Shown piece after piece: positions 57,145 through 64,000 of a DNA stretch of 64,000 nucleotides. The notes beneath the pieces are model-generated. The model was given only the letters and a program-made list of their open reading frames with translations. It was not told where the DNA came from and did not search any database. Positions within the stretch are counted from its first letter, which is position 1; every line of letters begins with the position of its first letter. The stretch comes from Antedon mediterranea (Eukaryota; Echinodermata; Crinoidea; Comatulida; Antedonidae), in assembly GCF_964355755.1 (NCBI RefSeq), contig NC_092670.1, forward strand, positions 22,381,201 through 22,445,200, written 5' to 3'. Position numbers and translations under genes: made by a program.

Positions 57145-57208
57145 ATGGCTGGCGACGGAGAATCAGATGTACAGATGCTTGAGCTTAAATCTATAATAGG
57201 ATTTAATG
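57145..57208 (+). CDS. CFAP52: CFAP52/WDR16-like gene, first exon only
   Basis: The 64-nt open exon reads MAGDGESDVQMLELKSIIGFN followed by a donor (G|GTGAGT). Human CFAP52 has ELELDAVIGFNGHVPTGL in the same place, and phase 1 after Asn fits a following Gly. CFAP52 is a WD40-repeat inner-microtubule protein of motile cilia. No second exon (HVPTGL-like) is seen up to 64000, so intron 1 exceeds 6.7 kb and contains the satellite array. The match is only about 12 residues, so this is a moderate call. Confidence 0.6.
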
Positions 57209-57544
57209 GTGAGTTGATACTGTAGGGCCAATTGTAGATGCTGTGTGTGTGAATGACTGAATAGGTAGGCCTAGCCCTAGCTAGGGCCGGTGTAAGATTG
57301 AAATGTGTCCATCATTCAAAAGTGTCCGGGTGGACACTTTTCAGCATTGGATAGTGTCCAATTGCATGTTTCAACGGGTTCGCGGGCGTTTTCCAACAAT
57401 TTAATGCTGTCCGGCGCGTTTAATAATGTCTGACCCTTGGATTGAATACCGTCCGTGGTTGAGATTTGAGATTCAGGTTTTGATCGTGATTGCGCATGCA
57501 CTTGTCTTTTTTTAACGACCACTATTTGTTAATAATGCCAAACT

Positions 57545-60185
57545 AGTTTTTATTTTTCAAAGATAACTTGGCTTAAAACACCTCCAATTAGCGACCATTA
57601 TATTATTTGGTATGAATAAAGACAAGAAGAATAAATAACAATATAATAATAATCATGTAATAAAAACAAGTAATTATACTGGTCCTCTTCCAATTAAAGA
57701 ACACTTTAGTTTAGACACTTCCAATTAGCGACCATTTTTATTGTTTTGTATGAGTAAAGACAAGAGTAATAATAGTTTTTAATCATGTGACAAAAAACAA
57801 GTAATTGTACTGGTCCTCTTCCAATTAAAGATCACTTAAAATTAAACACTTCCAATTAGCGACCGTTTTATTATTTTGTATGAGTAAAGACAAGAATAAT
57901 AAATAGTTTATAATCATGTGATAAAAAACAAGTAATTGTACTGGTCCTCTTCCAATTAAAGATCACTTAAATTTAAACACTTCCAATTAGCGACCGTTAT
58001 TATTGTTTTGTATGAATAGAAACAAGAAGAATAAATAGATTTTAATCATGTGATAAAAAACAAGCAATTGTACTGGTCCTCTTCCAATTAAAGATCACTT
58101 TAATTTAAACACTTCCAATTAGCGACCGTTATATTATTTTGTATGAATAAAGGCAAGAATAATAAATAGATTTTAATCATATGACAAAAAACAAGTAATT
58201 GTACTGGTCCTCTTTCAATTAAAGATCACTTTACTTTAAGACACTTCCAATTAGCGACCGTTATATTGTTTTGTATGAGTACAGACAAGAAGAATAAATA
58301 GATTTTAATCATGTGATAAAAAACAAGTAATTGTACTGGTCCTCTTCCAATTAAAGGTCACTTTACTGTAAGACACTTCCAATTAGCGACCGTTATATTA
58401 TTTTGTATGAGTACAGACAAGAAGAATAAATAGATTTTAATCATGTGATAAAAAATAAGTAATTGTACTGGTCCTCTTCCAATTAAAGGTCACTTTACTT
58501 CAAGAAACTTCCATTTAGCGACCGTTATATTATTTTGTATGAATAAAGACAAGAATAATAAATAGTTTATAATCATGTGATATAAAATAAGTAATTGTAC
58601 GGGTACTCTTCCAATTAAAGGTCACTTTACTGTAAGACACTTCCAATTAGCGACCGTTATATTATTTTGTATGAGTACAGACAAGAAGAATAAATAGATT
58701 TTAATCATGTGATAAAAAACAAGTAATTGTACTGGTCCTCTTCCAATGAAAGATCACTTTACTTTAAGACACTTCCAATTAGCGACCGTTATATTATTTT
58801 TTATGAATAAAAACAAGAAGCATAAATAGTTTATAATCATGTGATATAAAATAAGTAATTGTACTGGTCCTCTTCCAATTAAAGGTCACTTTACTGTAAG
58901 ACACCTCCAATTAGCGACCGTTATATTATTTTGTATGAGTACAGACAATTAGAAGAATAAATAGATTTTAATCATGTGATAAAAAACAAGTAATTGTACT
59001 GGTCCTCTTCCAATGAAAGATCACTTTACTTTAAGACACTTCCATTTAGCGACCGTTATATTATTTTGTATGAGTACAGACAAGAAGAATAAATAGATTT
59101 TAATCATGTGATAAAAAACAAGTAATTGTACTGGTCCTCTTCCAATTAAAGATCACTTTACTTTAAGACACTTCCAATTAGCGACCGTTATATTATTTTG
59201 TATGAGTACAGACAAGAAGAATAAATAGATTTTAATCATGTGATAAAAAATAAGTAATTGTACTGGTCCTCTTCCAATTAAAGGTCACTTTACTGTAAGA
59301 CACTTCCATTTAGCGACCGTTATATTATTTTGTATGAGTACAGACAAGAAGAATGAATAGATTTTATTCATGTGATAAAAAACAAGTAATTGTACTGGTC
59401 CTCTTCCAATGAAAGATCACTTTACTTTAAAACACTTCCAATTAGCGACCGTTATATTATTTTTTATGAATAAAAACAAGAAGCATAAATAGTTTATAAT
59501 CATGTGATATAAAATAAGTAATTGTACTGGTCCTCTTCCAATTAAAGGTCACTTTACTGTAAGACACCTCCAATTAGCGACCGTTATATTATTTTGTATG
59601 AGTACAGACAATTAGAAGAATAAATAGATTTTAATCATGTGATAAAAAACAAGTAATTGTACTGGTCCTCTTCCAATGAAAGATCACTTTACTTTAAGAC
59701 ACTTCCATTTAGCGACCGTTATATTATTTTGTATGAGTACAGACAAGAAGAATAAATAGATTTTAATCATGTGATAAAAAACAAGTAATTGTACTGGTCC
59801 TCTTCCAATTAAAGATCACTTTACTTTAAGACACTTCCAATTAGCGACCGTTATATTATTTTGTATGAGTACAGACAAGAAGAATAAATAGATTTTAATC
59901 ATGTGATAAAAAATAAGTAATTGTACTGGTCCTTTTCCAATTAAAGGTCACTTTACTTTAAGACACTTCCATTTAGCGACCGTTATATTATTTTGTATGA
60001 ATAAAGACAAGAAGAATAAATACTAGTTAAGACAAGAAGAATAAATAGTTTATAATCATGTGATAAAAAACAAGTAATTGTACGGGTCCTCTTCCAATTA
60101 TAGATCACTTTAGTTTAAACACTTCCAATTAGCGACCGTTATATTATTTTGTACGAGTAAAGACAAGAAGAATAAATAGTTTACT
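57545..60185 (+). repeat. 132-bp satellite array, about 20 monomers, with a 663-bp higher-order repeat
   Basis: The box CC(A/T)(A/T)TTAGCGACC recurs at 57584, 57721, 57852, 57983, 58115, 58247, 58379, 58511, 58643, 58775, 58907, 59042, 59174, 59306, 59438, 59570, 59705, 59837, 59969 and 60125. Most steps are 131-132 bp. Each monomer also has AGTAATTGTACTGGTCCTCT and AATCATGTGATAAAAAA. Special variants (AAGCATAAATAG; the 3-bp-longer ACAATTAGAAGAAT; CCATTTAGCG) return after exactly 663 bp, five monomers, between 58775 and 60060. Confidence 0.97.
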
Positions 60186-60921
60186 TGTTTAATCCCCAAT
60201 CAATTAAAAGTTGCACCTTTTTATAATCAACACGATATAGCTGATCTCTTGAAAAAACATAATCAGTTTTACTGAAGTATTATGTTAATTGGTACATTGA
60301 TCGTCACATCGAGAATATGGTAGGGGTGTCACACTATGTGCGTCTAGGGTGAATGCAAAGATAATGACATCGATATAGCGCCACATCAACACGTTTTTAT
60401 GCACCTTTGGTGTAAGTATTTATTTTAGTATTTTGTCCTTAAATCAGAATTTATATTCAAAGAAAAAATGACTTGTTATGTAAAAAAACAACAATTCGGT
60501 ATCTGGAATCTTAAAATTAATGTATCTATAAAAATAATTAATATGGGATAGGCCTGAGACCTCATACATTTGTTAATAGGGCTACTTTATTGAACCTTCA
60601 TTTTATCGGATGTTATAAGAACGCTTGCTTCAACCGATTCTTTTTTTGAACAGCATTTTGTTTAAAGGCGATTGTGTTATTTTCAATGTTTAATAAACTT
60701 CTGGAATTTCAGAGAAACCCATTTTAATAAACAAAAGCTTCTTATAAAATGTGCTTACTGGATAATGTTTCATACATGTTTGGCTGGTTCAAATTTACTT
60801 TACTTTTGCTTTTCCGCTACTCCCCTGTTATACTATATATTTGTTGTTATGTAGAAAGATTGAAAATAAATTCATTCATTCATTCTTCTTTTATTTCGGA
60901 AAAAAAAAATTCTCCATAGTT
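60186..60921. other. CFAP52 intron sequence with a possible LINE 3' tail
   Basis: No gene is seen. A segment at about 60680-60890 ends TTGAAAATAAATTCATTCAT, with (ATTC)n at 60869-60885. This resembles the short tandem tail of a CR1-type LINE. The open frame at 60672-60854 lies in it and has no recognisable product. Confidence 0.4.
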
Positions 60922-61030
60922 CAGTAACAAGTGTACATTATTGTAAATATAACAAATACATATACATATATATATATATATATAATATATATGTATTTGT
61001 TATATTTACAATAATGTACACTTGTTACTG
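60922..61030. repeat. Perfect 41-bp inverted repeat around a TA tract
   Basis: The left arm 60922-60962 (CAGTAACAAGTGTACATTAT...) and right arm 60990-61030 are exact reverse complements. The 27 nt between them are (TA)n-like and extend the pairing. A second (TA)n run follows at 61035-61064. Perfect arms imply a young fold-back element or recent inverted duplication. Confidence 0.95.
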
Positions 61031-61067
<37 letters not shown>

Positions 61068-61141
61068 TGTGTTCCAACCGTACCACGCCGAGAATGTTAA
61101 AGGGTCGTTATCCGGTCGAGTTAAAGAACAATACCATGAAA

Positions 61142-61213
61142 GCCCCAGTGGTCTAATGGTTAGGGCAACTGCATATCAAGCCGACGGTCCGAGTTCGAGC
61201 CTCGGTTGGGGCG
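61142..61213 (+). tRNA. tRNA-like gene, anticodon loop AUC, copy 1 (possibly degenerate)
   Basis: Acceptor GCCCCAG pairs with TTGGGGC and T arm CCGAG/CTCGG encloses TTCGAGC. The D arm GTCT/GGGC is weaker, with two G-U pairs. The anticodon stem ACTGC/GCCGA has two mismatches. The loop ATATCAA is the same as in copy 2. B-box GGTTCGA-like and A-box sequences are present, so it may be a pseudogene or SINE head. No CCA is encoded, as expected for a nuclear tRNA. Confidence 0.6.
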
Positions 61214-61407
61214 ACTTTTTCTCATTCTCTCAGATTTCCTCATCTTTATCGTTTCAAAAATTAATTAAATCATTTTCAGTGTATCACCGGGCGGTTTGGA
61301 ATTTATTTCTATGCCTGTTGTGTTTACAACTGAGGACTAGTGCTGTTCCGCCGTACCACGCCGAGAATGTTAAAGAGTCGCTATCCAATCGAGTTCGAAC
61401 CGTGAAA

Positions 61408-61479
61408 GCCCCAGTGGTCTAACGGTTAGGACATCTGCATATCAAGCAGGCGGTCCGAGTTCGAGTCTCGGTTGGGGCG
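61408..61479 (+). tRNA. tRNA-like gene, anticodon loop AUC, copy 2 (well folded)
   Basis: The cloverleaf is complete: acceptor GCCCCAG/TTGGGGC (one G-U), D stem GTCT/GGAC with loop AACGGTTA, anticodon stem TCTGC/GCAGG and T stem CCGAG/CTCGG around TTCGAGT. The 7-base loop ATATCAA places ATC at positions 34-36 after the invariant T33, which would read GAU (Asp). Animal tRNA-Asp normally carries GUC and a different body, so the identity is doubtful. It could be a repeat-derived tRNA. Confidence 0.65.
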
Positions 61480-61586
61480 ACTTTAACTCATTCTCACAGA
61501 TTTCCTCATCTTTATCGTTTCAAATTAATTAATTAAATTTCAGTATATTACCGGGCGGTTTAGAATTAATGTTCTATGCTACATAG

Positions 61587-62313
61587 TCACGTGGTTAGAA
61601 CAATAGTTTCATATATCTACTATGTAGATTGGATGAAGGAAAAGCAAATTCATGAATACATTACAAATAAATGTATGAATTGTGAATTACAAAAATATTA
61701 AATGTTGTTGTCTTGTCAGAATGAGTTGTAAATATGAACGAGTTTTGTAAACATAAATTATATATCATTGATCATTACTTATATTAACAGGATAAAATAA
61801 TAATAGTGTAATAATAATGAACAATAGTTACAGAAAAATATTTATTTATTTATTTATTTATTGCTATTAAAACTTGTTTCAGTAAGTGTGTTTGTATTTA
61901 TTTTACTTTGTTATTGATCATCATTGGTCTGGCTACCAATACATTGGAAGCACGCAAGCCTCGCTACCACGTCAAGGTTGATGATCATAGCGAGGGTAGG
62001 TTGCACGTTTGTATGTGCCCCTTTGACCAAAGAAAACATATTATAGAAGAAAATTGCATAACATTATGAAACAGAATCATATGAGTTGTAAATATGAAAA
62101 AGTTTTTTAAACATAAAAATACAATAAAAATAAACACTAGTTACAATCTAATTCACGTACTTTTACCTTACCGGACCTTTAGTCGCGTTATTCTTTTATA
62201 CAATCTGCTTTTTAATTAATTTTTTAATCCTTGTAGCGATCAAAGCAGGGCGCATGACACATCATTGCATGTTTACACTGGACACACTGTATTTGATCTG
62301 TTGTTACCTGCCA
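61587..62313. other. Non-coding stretch
   Basis: AT-rich DNA with an (ATTT)n run at 61842-61862 and a short inverted TGATCATCATTGG / TTGATGATCATA pair around 61915-61988. I recognise no gene or transposon ends. Confidence 0.4.
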
Positions 62314-62504
62314 TTAGACCCCTTGAGCCTTTGACGTACTTATGCTCAGATATTCGTCTTCCGTTGATTCAATGAAAGATGGTGACGCTTTAATTAGCCG
62401 CTGTGGTGAATCTATGTTCTTCTTTCTGGTCCGACAAATGCAATTGGTATTTCTTCGTCGATGAGTTTCAGACAAAGCCGACAATCTCCTCTTGACGGAA
62501 GCAC
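62314..62504 (-). CDS. Unrecognised open segment with a good acceptor (possible terminal exon)
   Basis: On the minus strand TTTTTTACAG|GTGCTTCC is followed by 63 codons open to TAA at 62316-62314. The peptide is basic then acidic (SVKRRLSALSETHRRRNTN, CICRTRKKN, FIESTEDEYLS). I know no family for it. It lies 200 bp downstream of the integrase/OTU frame and could be its last exon, an exon of a nested host gene, or chance. Confidence 0.22.
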
Positions 62505-62706
62505 CTGTAAAAAATCAAAGCATTAACGAAACTTACCTCTATAAGGTAAACAAATACCCTTTTCACCATTTAATGCTTCTGTGTATGTTGAGATTACCGG
62601 TCATAGGTAGGCCTACAGTTAAAGAGTGACGTTGTATGAATCAACATATAATTGTCCAGGTACTTCATTGTTGCTCTGATGAATCCTTTCCGGGAAATGT
62701 TCCATG

Positions 62707-64000
62707 TCACAAAGATTCAATTTTTTCAAATAGGTTTTTGTTCATGGACATATAGTTTAGTATGTAATCCCGTACAACTACATGGTAGTTCTGGACACCA
62801 AAGAGAATATAACTCAAAGCCCTAAAAAGACAGTTGCCGTCCCCTCTCATATTAACAACTTTAGTAGGCCTGGCTGCCTTGTCCATTTCACATTTTAAGT
62901 GAGTTTTGTGAAAATTTTTGACATTGATACCAAATGGTGCTGCCTTTTCAAGCTGCCAATTGGCATCGACAGGAAAGAATAACTTTCTTGAAGTTTTCGT
63001 GTTGAGGTATACCACATCACTATCAGATACAGGCCTACTGTTGTCATGGTCATCATCCGGTGCGACATTATCATTGTCTAATGTAGGTATGTTATCGTGA
63101 TTATCCAGTGTGATATCATCGTTCTTGGATGTAGGTATGTTAATGTGATCATCCGGTGTGATATCATAATTCTTGGATGTAGGTCTGTTATCGTTATCAT
63201 CAACATTCTTGGATGTAGGTATGTTAATAATGTGATCATCCGGTGTGATATCACCATTCTTGGATGTAGGTATGTTATCATGGTGCGTTACTTCAGGTGG
63301 GATGTCTGGCGTTCGCTTTCGTTTCTTTGGAGGGAGATGCTTATCATTGGTATTACATTTCTGTTTAGTGCTTGATGATGGACAGTTCAAAGAGGTTGTT
63401 TTATCGGACTTGTAATGTCTGATCTTGTTTCCGTTAACAATAGCCCTTCTTCCTTTTAGTCGATATGTATTGTGAGTGAGGACTTTTTCTATAATATATG
63501 GACCAGTCCATCGAGCATTAAGTTTGCCTCCCTTTCTTGACAAATTTCTGGAATTCTGCAAGAGCACTTGATCTCCTGCATAGTACGTGTTGCTTTTAAC
63601 ACCAGCATCATGATAATGTTTTTGCTTTTTCTGTGCTTTTTTGATATTTTCTGATGCCTTTCTCCTTGAATCTTTGAGTTTCAAAAAAGCGTCCACTCTT
63701 ATTTTTAAAGGAACAGTTCCGGATATGTCATCTTTATTAGACGAAACGATGGGAATACGTAATTCTACAGGCAACACAGCCTTTCTACCGTAAACTAATG
63801 AGAATGGGTCACATTTCGTAGACTTGTGCTCGGATGTTCTGTAGGCAAACAACACGTATGGGAGTTGTATATCCCAGTCATTTTGGTCTGCGTTGGTCAA
63901 CGTCATAAGCATTGTGCAAAGTGTTCTGTTAAAGCGCTCCGTTTGCCCGCCTGTTTGAGGATGGTATGGTGAGGCAACTCTGTGGTCTACCCCAATCAGC
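62707..64000 (-). CDS. Gypsy-type integrase C-terminus joined to an OTU-like segment, partial
   Basis: The frame is open on the minus strand from the window edge. It opens with SPYHPQTGGQTERFNRTL (the integrase catalytic Glu region), then LPYVLFAYRTSEHKST, YGRKAVLPVEL, GDQVLLQNSRN and RWTGPYIIEKVL (integrase C-terminal domain). A hydrophilic linker has tandem IPTSKNDDITPDDH-like repeats and a KKRKR stretch. The end is VVNMRGDGNCLFRALSYIL, the Asp/Cys motif of OTU cysteine proteases. The frame stops about 40 residues after that motif, before the OTU His, so the domain is truncated or continues elsewhere. The RT and remainder lie beyond the right edge. Confidence 0.85.
   Translation of the reverse strand, partial: LIGVDHRVASPYHPQTGGQTERFNRTLCTMLMTLTNADQNDWDIQLPYVLFAYRTSEHKSTKCDPFSLVYGRKAVLPVELRIPIVSSNKDDISGTVPLKIRVDAFLKLKDSRRKASENIKKAQKKQKHYHDAGVKSNTYYAGDQVLLQNSRNLSRKGGKLNARWTGPYIIEKVLTHNTYRLKGRRAIVNGNKIRHYKSDKTTSLNCPSSSTKQKCNTNDKHLPPKKRKRTPDIPPEVTHHDNIPTSKNGDITPDDHIINIPTSKNVDDNDNRPTSKNYDITPDDHINIPTSKNDDITLDNHDNIPTLDNDNVAPDDDHDNSRPVSDSDVVYLNTKTSRKLFFPVDANWQLEKAAPFGINVKNFHKTHLKCEMDKAARPTKVVNMRGDGNCLFRALSYILFGVQNYHVVVRDYILNYMSMNKNLFEKIESL

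Larger units (their letters stand above)
61078..61586 (+). repeat. Tandem duplication of a roughly 270-bp unit carrying a tRNA-like gene
   Basis: Both units open GTACCACGCCGAGAATGTTA, then have GTTATCC/GCTATCC, GTCGAG/ATCGAG and a 72-nt tRNA. They continue CAGATTTCCTCATCTTTATC, GTTTCAAA, TTAATTAA and CACCGGGCGGTTT / TACCGGGCGGTTT. Unit 1 is 61078-61320 and unit 2 about 61351-61586. Mismatches are scattered. Confidence 0.9.

Noticed and set aside
57545-60185. CRISPR-like array
   Set aside because: Contiguous 132-bp monomers without unique spacers in animal DNA; it is a satellite.
61069-61422. 117-codon open frame over the tRNA-like repeats
   Set aside because: The frame results from reading through the structured tRNA-like sequence; the fold explains conservation better than a protein.

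Overview
The window is animal nuclear DNA: AT-rich, intron-dense, and full of transposon debris. Spliced exons carry GT..AG junctions and animal-type proteins that align closely with vertebrate orthologues. Gene content and repeat style suggest a marine invertebrate deuterostome such as an echinoderm. That placement is an inference; nothing here fixes the species.

Six protein-coding genes can be read exon by exon. (1) TELO2, minus strand, 42-8218: 17 exons, C-terminus beyond the left edge. (2) A complete ABCC1/MRP1-type transporter, plus strand, 12671-32978: 29 exon positions, about 1546 residues. (3) Complete MAD1L1, minus strand, 38768-47614: 16 exons, 701 residues. (4) Complete CANT1, plus strand, 48663-52834: 3 exons, 382 residues. 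(5) Complete NDUFA6, minus strand, 55867-56751: 3 exons, 128 residues. (6) Exon 1 of a CFAP52/WDR16-like gene, plus strand, 57145-57208. They form three head-to-head pairs (TELO2/ABCC1, MAD1L1/CANT1, NDUFA6/CFAP52), so each pair may share a promoter region. I see no common pathway: checkpoint and PIKK biology, transport, nucleotidase, complex I and cilia.

The most notable feature is in the transporter. The exon for the first half of the second membrane domain occurs three times in tandem (25296-25606, 26547-26857, 27988-28301). All three copies are open, have good splice sites, begin and end in the same phase, and differ in sequence. Lengths of 311, 311 and 314 nt mean that including exactly one keeps the reading frame, while none, two or three breaks it. 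This is the signature of mutually exclusive exons and resembles the variable exon described for Drosophila Mrp. Two other places in the same gene have tandem copies of a 5' splice site (20535-21040 and 29878-30097).

Repeats fill most of the rest. They include a degenerate, internally inverted Ty3/Gypsy element (8.5-12.0 kb) and a near-complete RTE-like LINE with a 12-bp target duplication (34005-37357). There is also a CR1/L2-type 3' end (42.1-42.7 kb) and a Gypsy-type integrase ORF running into an OTU-like segment at the right edge (62707-64000). Smaller repeats are tRNA-derived SINEs, several MITE families (seven copies of one with GTCTACACTATCAAAC termini), long hairpins, and a 132-bp satellite of about 20 copies with a 663-bp higher-order repeat inside the first intron of CFAP52. 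Two tRNA-like genes with an AUC anticodon loop sit in a duplicated unit at 61.1-61.5 kb.
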